From NCBI GenBank assembly GCA_964565665.1, contig CAZMFZ010000046.1:1-25095 (forward strand): a stretch of 25,095 nt of DNA, read 5' to 3'. The stretch comes from CAZMFZ01 sp964565665. Its GTDB lineage: Bacteria; Bacteroidota; Bacteroidia; Cytophagales; UBA9547. The position numbers and the translations under genes are program-made. The notes under the pieces are model-generated. The model did no database searches. It saw only the letters and a list, made by a program, of their open reading frames with translations, and had not been told where the DNA came from. Shown here piece by piece: positions 8,826 to 16,755 of the stretch (within the stretch, counting starts at the first letter, position 1; each line of letters starts with the position of its first letter).

Positions 8826-11279
8826 ATGCCGAAATTCGACCTCAAAGCCTATCTGCCGCATTTTATAGTGGCAATCTTTTTTATCCTATTAGTGAGCATC
8901 TATTTTTCGCCATTGGTATTTCAAGGCAAATCAATGAAAGTACATGATATTGTGCAATATCAAGGCATGGCTAAGGAAATAAACGATATGCGGCAGAAAT
9001 ATGGCGAAGAGCCATTCTGGACGAATGCAATGTTCAGCGGAATGCCCAATACCCTCATTAATATGCAGCAATGGGGCAATTTGGTAAAGCCCATACATGA
9101 TTTTATTTCAAGATTTCCTGCCTATCCAGCCAGCTTGGTTATCATTGGCATGGTGTGCTTTTATATCCTTTTATTGGCTTTTGATGTACATTGGTTGGCA
9201 GCCGTTATCGGAGCTATTGGTTTCGGATTTTCCAGTTTTACATTTATAAGTTTGGTGGCTGGGCACAATGCCAAGGTGGCATGTATGATGTATATGCCCT
9301 TGGTAATAGCTGGCATGGCCTTGGCTTACCGCAAAAACTGGCTATTGGGGGCCTCTGTTTTTGGCATAGGCGTGGCTTTGCAAATTGTGAATAACCATGT
9401 GCAAATCACCTATTACCTGTTTTTTATTGGCTTACTCTATTTTGGCGTTGAATTGTTGAATGCGGTGAAATTGAAATCATTTCCTAATTTTGTGAAAGCT
9501 ACTGGAGGATTGGCTTTGGCAGCAATATTGGCTTTAGGAACCCATGCAGGTTATTTTTTATCTATTCAAGAATACAGCAAATACACGATTCGGGGCGAAA
9601 GTATTTTAAAACCATTGGAGGAAAGCAAAGAAGCTGTGCGAGCTGAAGGATTGGACAGAGATTATGTATTCAACTATAGCTATTCACTCGATGAGCCTTT
9701 TACTTTTATAATGGCCGATTATTATGGAGGCGAAAGTGGACTGGCTCCTCAAAAGTATAAAAATGTAGCAGCAGCTATGCGTAAGCAAGGCTACGACCCC
9801 AACCAGATTCTCAGTAGTTTGCCTGCATACTTTGGTGGTCAACCATTTGTCGCAGGCCCGATGTATATGGGATGCATCATCGTTTTTCTGTTTATTTTAG
9901 GAATGGTAGTGGTACGCAGCCCCATCAAATGGGCGTTGCTTGCTGCATCTTTGGTTGGAATATTATTGGCCTATGGCAAAAATTTCCCGCTTTTAAATTA
10001 CTTCTTGTTCGATTATTTCCCCATTTACAACAAATTTCGCTCGGTGACAATGGCAGTAGTTATCCCTCAATTCTGCCTTTCGCTGCTGGCTGTGTTGGGA
10101 ATTCAGGAATTAATTAATGCGAAGAAAAAAGAAGAATATTTGAAGCCTCTTTTCATTGCTTTGGCAATCGTTGGGGGAGTTCTCGCTTTGGTATTTGTAG
10201 CGGCAGGTTCTGCAAATTATTTATCGGAGCAAGAACTCAGCTCTCAATTACCCGATTGGCTTATGGAAGCCATTGCTGACGATAGAAAAGCGGTGAGAAC
10301 AGGCGATGCCCTGCGCGCTTTCTTATTTATCGGCTTGGTTGGGGGCATTCTTTATTTTTATCTGAAGAATAAATTAAAGGATACTTTGGCTCTTGGTGCG
10401 ATTGCATTGCTAGTGTTGATGGATTTGTGGAGTGTTGATAAACGCTATTTAAATGAAAGCCTTTTTGAAAAAAAGGTGTTTGAAACATTCTACACTCCCA
10501 CCGAAGCCGATCAGTATATTTTGCAAGATAAAGACCCAAATTTCAGGGTTTTGAATCTTGATAATCCATTCAATGAATCTCGAACATCTTATTTTCATAA
10601 ATCTGTTGGCGGTTATAGCCCTGCCAAGTTGCGTAGGTACCAAGATTTAGTTGAAAGAATCATTGCTCCTGAAATGCAAACTCTGGTAGGAAAGCTTAAA
10701 AAAGGGGAAGATGGATTTGGCAAAACGCCTGTATTAAACATGCTCAACACAAGGTATATTATAGCTGGAGAGCAAGCTCTGGCAGTAATTCCTAATAAAA
10801 ACGCATTGGGCAATGCTTGGTTTGTGCCTTACGTTCATTCCGTTAAAAATCCCGATGAAGAGATAAAAGCTTTAGAAATATTCAATTCTGCGACCACAGC
10901 AGTAATTGACGATTCCAAATTTAAAGCTTCAGCAAGCGAATTCTCGTTAGATACCACAGCCAAAATTATGCTCACTGCATACAAGCCCTACGATTTGACC
11001 TATAAATCAGATAATTCGCAAAATGGGTTTGCAGTGTTCTCGGAAGTATATTATCCCAAAGGCTGGACAGCCACAATAGATGGCAAGGATGCAGAGATTA
11101 AACAAGTAAACTTTGTATTGCGAGCTTTAGAAATTCCAGCCGGAACACACACAATCCAATTCAAAATGGTAAATGAAAAATATGTGTTGGGCAATACCAT
11201 TGGCTTGGTTTGCTCAATATTGCTCATTGGTGGTGTGCTGGTAGTTGGATTTATTGGCTTTAGAAAAAAAGCTTCTTAG
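8826..11279 (+). CDS. YfhO-family polytopic membrane protein
   Basis: An 817-residue inner-membrane protein with about a dozen hydrophobic segments: one at residues 13-30, a dense set between about 95 and 250, several between 345 and 460, one near 500-545 and a last one at about 785-812. It ends with a soluble extracytoplasmic part (about 550-780) whose closing segment, YYPKGWTATIDGKDAEI then LRALEIPAGTHTIQF, is the characteristic beta-sandwich signature of the YfhO family just before the final helix. YfhO proteins are GT-C-fold relatives; the Bacillus subtilis member is needed for glycosylation of lipoteichoic acid, while in Bacteroidota the substrate is unknown. The long charged loop with GGYSPAKLRRYQD is also typical of the family. 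The ATG start precedes the first helix by about a dozen residues. It follows aroA by 163 bp and seems monocistronic. Confidence 0.88.
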   Translation: MPKFDLKAYLPHFIVAIFFILLVSIYFSPLVFQGKSMKVHDIVQYQGMAKEINDMRQKYGEEPFWTNAMFSGMPNTLINMQQWGNLVKPIHDFISRFPAYPASLVIIGMVCFYILLLAFDVHWLAAVIGAIGFGFSSFTFISLVAGHNAKVACMMYMPLVIAGMALAYRKNWLLGASVFGIGVALQIVNNHVQITYYLFFIGLLYFGVELLNAVKLKSFPNFVKATGGLALAAILALGTHAGYFLSIQEYSKYTIRGESILKPLEESKEAVRAEGLDRDYVFNYSYSLDEPFTFIMADYYGGESGLAPQKYKNVAAAMRKQGYDPNQILSSLPAYFGGQPFVAGPMYMGCIIVFLFILGMVVVRSPIKWALLAASLVGILLAYGKNFPLLNYFLFDYFPIYNKFRSVTMAVVIPQFCLSLLAVLGIQELINAKKKEEYLKPLFIALAIVGGVLALVFVAAGSANYLSEQELSSQLPDWLMEAIADDRKAVRTGDALRAFLFIGLVGGILYFYLKNKLKDTLALGAIALLVLMDLWSVDKRYLNESLFEKKVFETFYTPTEADQYILQDKDPNFRVLNLDNPFNESRTSYFHKSVGGYSPAKLRRYQDLVERIIAPEMQTLVGKLKKGEDGFGKTPVLNMLNTRYIIAGEQALAVIPNKNALGNAWFVPYVHSVKNPDEEIKALEIFNSATTAVIDDSKFKASASEFSLDTTAKIMLTAYKPYDLTYKSDNSQNGFAVFSEVYYPKGWTATIDGKDAEIKQVNFVLRALEIPAGTHTIQFKMVNEKYVLGNTIGLVCSILLIGGVLVVGFIGFRKKAS

Positions 11280-11370
11280 ATTACTGATGAATCTGTAATT
11301 AAGCTTACCATAAAAATATAGGCTTAAGTTTAATTATGACCTTCTAAATAACATTGAAAAGAGATAATTG

Positions 11371-11901
11371 ATGACATTAGATTTAGAAACATTAAGAGAT
11401 GGAATTCTTGGACTAACACCAGAATTTGGAAGTTTTTGCTTACAAGCATGTACTGTTTGTTTAGAAAACTCTAATCATTTAAATGGAGTAAATGCAACAT
11501 TAACCGAGACATATTCAGATAGTTTGCAATTAAACCGGACAAGTACCGTAAACCAACAAGTTAGCAGAAATTGGAAAGATTTACAGGAAGCAACGGAATA
11601 TGGCGCAACTGCAATTGCAATTTTATTAGCTAATGAATTGACCGAATTTAGCTGTATTGAGCGTTCTAGTAAAGGTTTAGGATTTGATTATTGGCTTGGA
11701 GTAGAAGATGATTTCGGGTTGTTTCAGAACAAAGCAAAACTCGAGATATCAGGGATACTAAAAGAAACAGATACTAATAATTTAGAGAGCAGAATCAAGA
11801 TCAAAGAGAATCAGACAATGAAATCTGCATATTTGAATATGAAAGCTCATATTTGTGTTACAGAATTTTCAAATCCCAAATGTGCTTATAAGGTAATCTA
11901 A
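11371..11901 (+). CDS. Uncharacterised 176-residue protein, first gene of an accessory pair
   Basis: The start is taken as ATG 11371 with a purine-rich GAGA a few bases upstream; an in-frame TTG one codon earlier adds nothing. No signal peptide or membrane segment, so probably cytoplasmic. The N-terminal half (to about residue 95) is helical. The most conserved-looking part is ERSSKGLGFDYWLG at 97-110 followed by FQNKAKLEISGIL at 118-130: an acidic residue (Asp106) near a Gly-rich turn, then a strand with Glu125. That spacing vaguely recalls nuclease-like folds, but the Lys expected after the Glu is absent (E-I-S), so no catalytic claim is made. The stop overlaps the next gene's ATG by one base (TAATG), indicating translational coupling. 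The coding sequence is A+T-richer than its neighbours and lies between conserved chromosomal genes, which suggests acquisition by transfer. Function unknown. Confidence 0.75.
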   Translation: MTLDLETLRDGILGLTPEFGSFCLQACTVCLENSNHLNGVNATLTETYSDSLQLNRTSTVNQQVSRNWKDLQEATEYGATAIAILLANELTEFSCIERSSKGLGFDYWLGVEDDFGLFQNKAKLEISGILKETDTNNLESRIKIKENQTMKSAYLNMKAHICVTEFSNPKCAYKVI

Positions 11902-13012
11902 TGACTGTAAAAGATTTACATAGAGAATCAATGAAATTTAATGATTTAGCATTGCTTGCTAAGTTCGAAGATGATATTGACAAAGTCAGAGAAAATTTTT
12001 TTAGAGCATTTGAGTTTGAAAAAAAGGCTTTTATACTATTTAATAAAGTTCAGAAGAAGAACCTACTCGTTCTATATTAATTAGAAGTGCAGCAAACCTT
12101 GCAATACTATCAGAAGAATTTAGAGAGGCGGAAAAATTAATTTCTATCGGACTTGCGGGAGATATTTCAGAAGAATTTGCTGATGAATTCAGAGATTTGT
12201 TACAACAAATTAATTTTTTTAGACATTTAGAACTGAAAGGAATTATATTAAATACACATGAGCTACAATTAAGTCTAGCGGGAAATCAAGTTGGACATGG
12301 GATAATTAGAAGCGATGAATTTCTAAATAGAATAGATATAATAGAAAAAATAGCATATAGAACTGCTGACAGATTAAGGAAAACCCCATTTGCAGATAAT
12401 GCCAAATTTAAAAAAGACAATATAATAAATTTTGAGCCTTATTTATCTGTACCAAGAGCGGCTAGTTTTGCTGTTACTATTCGATTTGGGCAAATGACAA
12501 ATCAACAAGTTTTTGAAGGAATGGATATTCAATCTGTTTTGATTGACGACATTTTAAATAATATTCAATTGATTAACGAAGAGAATTATTTAAAACTAAG
12601 CGAAAATATACTAGACGAAACATATAGAAATAATTTTATTGCTTTAGCTAAACAACTGGCACCTGATGGTGATAGAGTTAAACTTGTAGGTTTTACTACA
12701 ACTAAAAATAATAAAAACATTACAGTCGAATTATCTAAACCAATTAATAAAATTGAAACATACCCTATTACAAAAAAAACAAACTTAATGCCGATTGACC
12801 AACCAATTGAATTAGAAGGTCTATTATCATTTGCAGATTCTAAAAAAAGTAAAATTAAACTAACAAATAGTGAAAATGTTGACTTTGATATTGTAGTCCC
12901 AAACGGATTACTTTCAGACATAGTAAACCCATTTTTTGAAGATGTTGTAGTTATAAAAGGGATAAAAAAAGGAAAAATTATCGTTTTAAATGATATTTCA
13001 AAAAAAGAATAA
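11901..13012 (+). pseudogene. Uncharacterised accessory protein, second gene of the pair, broken by a -1 frameshift near 12053
   Basis: The reading starts at ATG 11901, inside the stop of the preceding gene, and runs 51 codons to CAG at 12051-12053; it then stops at TAA 12078-12080 in that frame. The other frame, open from 12047, continues straight on (EEEPTRSILIRSAANLA...) to 13012. Restoring one G after 12053 joins the two into about 370 residues, so the gene has lost one base. The N-terminal part (about 1-105, with RSAANLAILSEEFREAEKLI) looks like paired TPR-type helices; the middle contains ELQLSLAGNQVGHG and PRAASFAVTIRFG; the last about 65 residues look like a small beta-barrel ending FEDVVVIKGIKKGKIIVLND. 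I recognise this arrangement as a recurrent bacterial family, but know no assigned function. Sampled lines are only about 22-33% G+C against up to about 50% in yfhO. Loss of one base may be real decay or a sequencing error. Confidence 0.75.
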
Positions 13013-13126
13013 TTTGATTTATCAAAATATACCCGTAAGTCTTTTATCAATATCTTAGTATGGGTGGTGATTATACCCGAGCTGATCTTATCATGACATT
13101 AATATATATATAGGTCTTATAAACCA

Positions 13127-13657
13127 ATGAAAATGCCCTTACTGAAGGATACCTTATTAATAGTACTGCTGATAGTAACCTATGGATGTAGAACTATGGC
13201 TCAGAAACCAGCAATTGATACCACAAGTACAAAATTTAGCGACCCTGATATTGAAAATTTTTCTCCAGTTTTCGAAACCCCTAAAAATGAGGTGAAGGCA
13301 GAATCTAACCTGCCTATAAAAGATTGTAAATCGTTGCCAGTATCAAGCAATGCAAGGCTAAAAGTGATTTCCGATTCTATTTCTGGGGCTAATAAGCTAA
13401 TAAAGTATGCCCAAGGCTATAGAATATTGGTGTACTCGGGCATGGATAGAGACGAGGCCAACCGAGCCAAAGGAAATCTCTACCAGCTTTTACCAAATGC
13501 CGACATATATACTGTGTACAAGCAGCCCAACTATCGGGTGAAAATGGGCGATTATTCCGACAGATTAGAAGCTTATAGGGTATTGAAATTAGATGTTGCT
13601 CGCATTTACCCCAATGCCATTGTAATTCAAGACAATGTTTTTATTAAAAGAAAGTAA
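13127..13657 (+). CDS. SPOR-domain envelope protein
   Basis: A 176-residue exported protein. Residues 5-20 are a hydrophobic export signal followed by Cys21 (TYGC), which could be a relaxed Bacteroidota lipobox; cleavage after MAQ at 24-26 is the alternative. Residues about 30-95 are a flexible Ser/Asp/Lys-rich linker. Residues about 97-174 form a SPOR domain: GYRILVYSGMDRDEANRAK, then a second strand-helix unit YRVKMGDYSDRLEAYRVL, and the closing strand IVIQDNVFI. SPOR domains bind peptidoglycan glycan strands stripped of stem peptides, as found at division sites, so a periplasmic, cell-wall-associated role is likely. Only 8 bases separate it from the M20 amidohydrolase gene, so the two are probably cotranscribed. 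The first Met is kept, but Met3 is equally possible. Confidence 0.85.
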   Translation: MKMPLLKDTLLIVLLIVTYGCRTMAQKPAIDTTSTKFSDPDIENFSPVFETPKNEVKAESNLPIKDCKSLPVSSNARLKVISDSISGANKLIKYAQGYRILVYSGMDRDEANRAKGNLYQLLPNADIYTVYKQPNYRVKMGDYSDRLEAYRVLKLDVARIYPNAIVIQDNVFIKRK

Positions 13658-13665
13658 AACAAGAA

Positions 13666-14871
13666 ATGGTATCGGCAGGTGAAATACAATATTTAGCAAA
13701 GCAAAATTTTAGCGAAGTTCAGGCACACAGACACCACCTGCACGCCAATCCTGAGCTGTCGTTTAAAGAATTTGAAACGGCCAATTATATTGCCAATACA
13801 CTCGCCACATACAATATTCCATTTAAAGCTGGTGTAGCAGGCACAGGCTTAGTGGGCTTGATTGAAGGCAAAAATCCATCAAAGAAAATCATTGCTTTGC
13901 GTGGCGATATAGATGCCTTGCCAATTATTGAAGCCAATGAAGTAAGCTATAAATCTCAAAATGAGGGTGTTATGCACGCTTGCGGACATGATGTGCATAC
14001 CTCCTCTTTGCTTGGAGCAGCCAAAATATTAAACAAAATAAAAGATAAATTTGAAGGAACGGTAAAACTAATTTTTCAGCCAGGCGAGGAAAAATCACCA
14101 GGAGGGGCATCAATGATGATTGCAGAAGGCGCTTTGCAAAATCCCAAACCCGAAAGTATGCTCGGGCAACACGTAGCTCCTCAAATACCAGTAGGCAAAG
14201 TTGGCTTTAGAGAAGGAATTTATATGGCTAGTGCCGATGAAATATACATTAAAGTGATTGGCAAAGGTGGCCACGCGGCTATGCCTGAAAATAATATTGA
14301 TCCAATACTCATTGCCTCCCACATTATTATTGCTCTGCAACAAATAGTAAGCAGAAATGCCAGTCCTAAAATGCCAACTGTGCTTTCCTTCGGTAAAATA
14401 GTAGCCAATGGAGCCACCAATGTAATACCAAACGAGGTGAATATTGAAGGCACATTTCGCACTATGAATGAAAAGTGGAGAGCCGAGGCCAAGCATAAAA
14501 TGAAAAAAATGGCTGAGGCAATAGCAGAAGGTATGGGGGGTAAATGTGAATTTTGGTTTGCCGATGGCTACCCATATTTGGAAAACAATCCGGCTCTTAC
14601 TCGCAGAATGAAAAATGCCGCCATTGCTTATTTAGGGCAAGAAAATGTGATTGATTTGGATTTGTGGATGGCTTCGGAAGATTTCGCATTCTACACCCAC
14701 CATGTAGATGCCTCATTTTACAGACTTGGTGTGCGAAATGAAGCGAAGGGGATAATTTCGCCCGTACACACACCTACCTTTAATATTGATGAAAACGCGT
14801 TAGAAATTGGCTCAGGTTTGATGGCTTGGCTGGCAATTACAGAACTAGAATATTCTGCCAATCAATTATAA
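13666..14871 (+). CDS. M20 family metallo-amidohydrolase (N-acyl-amino-acid / hippurate hydrolase type)
   Basis: A 401-residue cytoplasmic enzyme without signal peptide, the usual length for peptidase family M20D. It has the two-metal hydrolase motifs: LRGDIDALPI at 78-87, MHACGHDVHT at 103-112 (Cys106 and His108 as metal ligands), FQPGEE at 137-142 (Glu141 general base, Glu142 ligand), GQHVAP at 167-172 (His169), the dimerisation-domain motif GKGGHAAMP at 199-207, MASEDFAFY at 335-343 and the final ligand His368 in SPVHTPTF. Enzymes of this group remove acyl groups from N-acyl amino acids or related amides; the exact substrate cannot be read from the sequence. It sits 8 bases after the SPOR gene. 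The next gene is convergent and ends one base past its stop, leaving no room for a separate terminator. Confidence 0.93.
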   Translation: MVSAGEIQYLAKQNFSEVQAHRHHLHANPELSFKEFETANYIANTLATYNIPFKAGVAGTGLVGLIEGKNPSKKIIALRGDIDALPIIEANEVSYKSQNEGVMHACGHDVHTSSLLGAAKILNKIKDKFEGTVKLIFQPGEEKSPGGASMMIAEGALQNPKPESMLGQHVAPQIPVGKVGFREGIYMASADEIYIKVIGKGGHAAMPENNIDPILIASHIIIALQQIVSRNASPKMPTVLSFGKIVANGATNVIPNEVNIEGTFRTMNEKWRAEAKHKMKKMAEAIAEGMGGKCEFWFADGYPYLENNPALTRRMKNAAIAYLGQENVIDLDLWMASEDFAFYTHHVDASFYRLGVRNEAKGIISPVHTPTFNIDENALEIGSGLMAWLAITELEYSANQL

Positions 14872-14872
14872 A

Positions 14873-15082
14873 TCAAGCTAGTACTTCACATTCGAAGCCA
14901 TATTCTGTAAGCAGCGTTACTACTTTTTTCTTGCAAACATCTTTTCCTTCCACTCTCAATATTTTGTCGCTATCGCCTAAGTCGAAGGTAATGCTACTTT
15001 CAGGAAAATGTGCATGAAGCCGCTGGATTATTCCTTTCGATTCCTCAGCTTCCTGCTTATTTATTTTGAAAACCTCTACCAT
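14873..15082 (-). CDS. Small uncharacterised cytoplasmic protein, ferredoxin-like pattern
   Basis: A 69-residue protein with no signal peptide. The alternation of helix (residues 10-25), strand (SSITFDL at 29-35), strand (ILRVEG at 41-46), helix (about 48-60) and a last strand (GFECEVL) resembles the ferredoxin-like fold of heavy-metal-associated domains, but the metal-binding CxxC is absent, so metal transport is not implied. Similar small proteins without assigned function occur in Bacteroidota. It is the last gene of a minus-strand run, 13 bp after the DUF4287 gene, and converges with the amidohydrolase gene. Confidence 0.7.
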   Translation of the reverse strand: MVEVFKINKQEAEESKGIIQRLHAHFPESSITFDLGDSDKILRVEGKDVCKKKVVTLLTEYGFECEVLA

Positions 15083-15095
15083 TTGCTCCTACAAT

Positions 15096-15314
15096 TTATT
15101 CTTTTTTGCCTTTAAAAGTAGCATAAATAGCCATAGCATGGCCATGACCTAATTCAAAATCTTCCTTTAGCCAATTTAGTATTTCACCTGCCTTTACAGC
15201 TGCCTTCAGTGTTTCTTTTCCAAAAAAACCTTTTTGCTGGGCTAGCTCTTTAAAATCTTGAGGGGTTTTCCCTGTTTTCGTCTTAATATTATCGACATAT
15301 GCTTGAAAAGACAT
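15096..15314 (-). CDS. DUF4287 domain protein
   Basis: A 72-residue protein that is almost entirely a DUF4287 domain: SFQAYVDNIKTKTGKTPQDF at the N-terminus, a middle Lys-rich helix, KAGEILNWLKEDF, and the diagnostic GHGHAMAIYA close to the end. The His-rich GHGH motif is the family hallmark; the biochemical role is unknown. The gene starts only three bases after the DoxX-like gene stops and precedes the 69-residue gene by 13 bp, so the three are surely one transcript. DUF4287 proteins are often found next to SRPBCC (AHSA1) genes, as here. Confidence 0.88.
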   Translation of the reverse strand: MSFQAYVDNIKTKTGKTPQDFKELAQQKGFFGKETLKAAVKAGEILNWLKEDFELGHGHAMAIYATFKGKKE

Positions 15315-15317
15315 AAT

Positions 15318-15692
15318 TTATACTGTGGTATTTACTAACCGTTTATGATACAAAAAATAAGATGAAAATAGAAAACCAAAGAATATTAGCATAATTAAAT
15401 TTTCAGGTTTGAAACCATCTTTGGCTATTGCTGAATAGCTGGCTCCAAATAAATCGAAAAATAAGCCAGCGTAAGCCCATTCTTTTAGTCTGGGAAAGCC
15501 AGGAATAAGTATTGCGATTGCGCCCAATACTTTGGCAACACCTATAAAAGGAATGAAGTAATTGGGATATCCCAAGTGATTCATATAAGTGACTGCCTCT
15601 GGAACCATCATAATATCTGGTATTGCGGTGAGGGTCATAAATGCTGCGAAAATGCCGGTTATCACCCAGTATAGAATGTTTGTGTTTTTCAT
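15318..15692 (-). CDS. DoxX-like small integral membrane protein
   Basis: A 124-residue protein with four hydrophobic segments (about 5-25, 42-63, 70-88, 96-114), the topology of the DoxX-like family. Seen motifs are YFIPFIGVAKVLGAIAIL and KEWAYAGLFFDLFGA, both typical of the DoxX_2 type, with conserved Gly and Lys in helix 2. Proteins of this family are inner-membrane components linked in some bacteria to redox or thiol stress, but most members have no tested function. It begins the tight three-gene run ending at 14873 and is 57 bp downstream of the VOC gene. Confidence 0.85.
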   Translation of the reverse strand: MKNTNILYWVITGIFAAFMTLTAIPDIMMVPEAVTYMNHLGYPNYFIPFIGVAKVLGAIAILIPGFPRLKEWAYAGLFFDLFGASYSAIAKDGFKPENLIMLIFFGFLFSSYFLYHKRLVNTTV

Positions 15693-15749
15693 TTTGAATT
15701 GGTTTTAATTGTTAAAATATGTGGTTCTGTAGTCTCTGTGGCTATTTTA

Positions 15750-16160
15750 TTAAGTTTTAATGTAATTAAGAATCCAGTTATTGCCAAATTTATCTTTAAG
15801 ATCGCCAAATAAAGCACCCCAAAAAGTTGTTTCTAACTGATGAATGGGTTGGCCTCTTTCGGAAAGTTTTTCATAACAAGATCCAATTTCTTGTTCGCTA
15901 CCGCAGTTTAGCATCAATGAAACTGCATTGCCTTTTAAAAGCTCAGTTTCTGAAGCCATATCCGAACCCATAAGCACAAAGCCCTCAGTAGTGAGTGTAG
16001 CATGAAGAATGCAATCTTTCATTTCCTTTGGCATTTTGTCTGCCATTGGCGATTCGCCAATGGTTTGTAGTTTAAGCTCACCACCCAAACAAGCTTTGTA
16101 AAAAGCCATTGCCTCGCGGCAGTTGCCATTGAAAGTTAGGTACGAATTTATTTTTATCAT
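15750..16160 (-). CDS. VOC-fold PhnB-like protein (glyoxalase/bleomycin-resistance superfamily)
   Basis: A 136-residue cytoplasmic protein with the beta-alpha-beta-beta-beta repeats of the vicinal-oxygen-chelate fold. Recognisable parts are YLTFNGNCREAMAFYKACLG (residues 7-26), the PhnB signature GESPMADKMPKE, ILHATL and FVLMGSD, and the closing FWGALFGDLKDKFGNNW. The family is named PhnB after a gene in the E. coli phosphonate cluster, but no member of this subgroup has an established reaction and there are no phosphonate genes nearby. The 149-bp gap upstream holds a perfect palindrome. Confidence 0.88.
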   Translation of the reverse strand: MIKINSYLTFNGNCREAMAFYKACLGGELKLQTIGESPMADKMPKEMKDCILHATLTTEGFVLMGSDMASETELLKGNAVSLMLNCGSEQEIGSCYEKLSERGQPIHQLETTFWGALFGDLKDKFGNNWILNYIKT

Positions 16161-16239
16161 CTGTTTCTTTTTTGCAAATGATGTTAACTATTAGCATCAA
16201 TTTCATTAACCTAAGGAGATATTCATTTGGGTACGCCTC

Positions 16240-16277
16240 CATTTATTGCCGTTGGTTTAAACCAACGGCAATAAATG
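16240..16277. repeat. Perfect 38-bp palindrome, REP-like candidate
   Basis: The half CATTTATTGCCGTTGGTTT (16240-16258) is followed at once by its exact reverse complement to 16277, with no spacer; the centre is GTTTAAAC. It lies between two minus-strand VOC genes, 32 bp past the stop of the upstream one. As RNA it could form a strong hairpin with a G+C-rich GCCGTTGG core. No T-run follows on the minus strand, so it is not a textbook terminator. Such GCCGTTGG/CCAACGGC palindromes in intergenic gaps resemble the dispersed REP-type elements of Bacteroidota. Confidence 0.8.
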
Positions 16278-16309
16278 AATAGGGAGTCTTTTAAGTTAAT
16301 GACATTGTA

Positions 16310-16732
16310 TTAAGCATTTAGAAGCTTTTCAATGTCGAATTTCTTCATTTGCATGAATGCTTTTACTACTCTAGGGGCTTTTTCAGGGTGGTTCATTAGC
16401 TTTGCGAGTATGGTCGGCACAATTTGCCACGATACGCCAAACTTATCGTCAAGCCAGCCGCATTGGTTGTAAGCCCCGCCTTCGCCTAATTTTTCCCAGT
16501 AAAAATTAATTTCTTCTTGGGTTTCACAATCGATTACAAAAGAAGTAGCAGGCGAAAACTTGTAATGTGGCCCACCATTTAGGCCCATAAATTTCTTGCC
16601 ATTCAGTTCAAAATTTACTACCAAAGCATTTTCAGAGGTTATTTTTGAGTTTTTGAAAATGGAACAATAGTGTGTAGCTGCTGCCTTGGCTTGTCCGTCA
16701 AACCATAAGCAAGGGTAAATTTGATTTGTCAT
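16310..16732 (-). CDS. VOC-fold PhnB-like protein (3-demethylubiquinone methyltransferase-like superfamily)
   Basis: A 140-residue cytoplasmic protein starting MTNQIYPCLWFDGQA. A longer reading begins at 16807, but its first 25 residues overlap the SRPBCC gene and are basic and unlike the family, so ATG 16732 is chosen; this leaves 23 bp after the upstream gene. Domain signs are AAATHYCSIFKNSKI in the first helix, MGLNGGPHYKFSPATSF and the pair WLDDKFGVSWQIVP, typical of the PhnB / 3-dmu-9_3-mt group. The C-terminal KAFMQMKKFDIEKL is also typical. The domain name comes from a mis-titled family; no methyltransferase activity is implied. It is only distantly similar to the other VOC gene in the cluster, so they are not a recent duplication. 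Confidence 0.9.
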   Translation of the reverse strand: MTNQIYPCLWFDGQAKAAATHYCSIFKNSKITSENALVVNFELNGKKFMGLNGGPHYKFSPATSFVIDCETQEEINFYWEKLGEGGAYNQCGWLDDKFGVSWQIVPTILAKLMNHPEKAPRVVKAFMQMKKFDIEKLLNA

Positions 16733-16755
16733 TTTAGTTATAGTTACGATTTTTA

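Noticed and set aside
8705..8947. Small plus-strand frame starting before the YfhO gene
   Set aside because: Overlaps the start of the YfhO gene in another frame and shows no recognisable features.
12047..12080. Programmed -1 frameshifting in the accessory gene
   Set aside because: No X-XXY-YYZ slippery heptamer lies in the overlap; the T-run near 11995-12001 is too early because the -1 frame has a TAA at 12044. A missing base explains it more simply.
13027..13078. Direct repeat TATACCCG before the SPOR gene as operator
   Set aside because: Only eight bases, two copies, without symmetry or a nearby regulator gene.
11316..13119. Short near-repeat ATATAGGCTTA (11316) and ATATAGGTCTTA (13108) flanking the accessory pair as possible insertion duplication
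   Set aside because: Eleven to twelve A+T-rich bases with an indel are expected by chance in such DNA; no integrase or terminal inverted repeat supports a mobile element.
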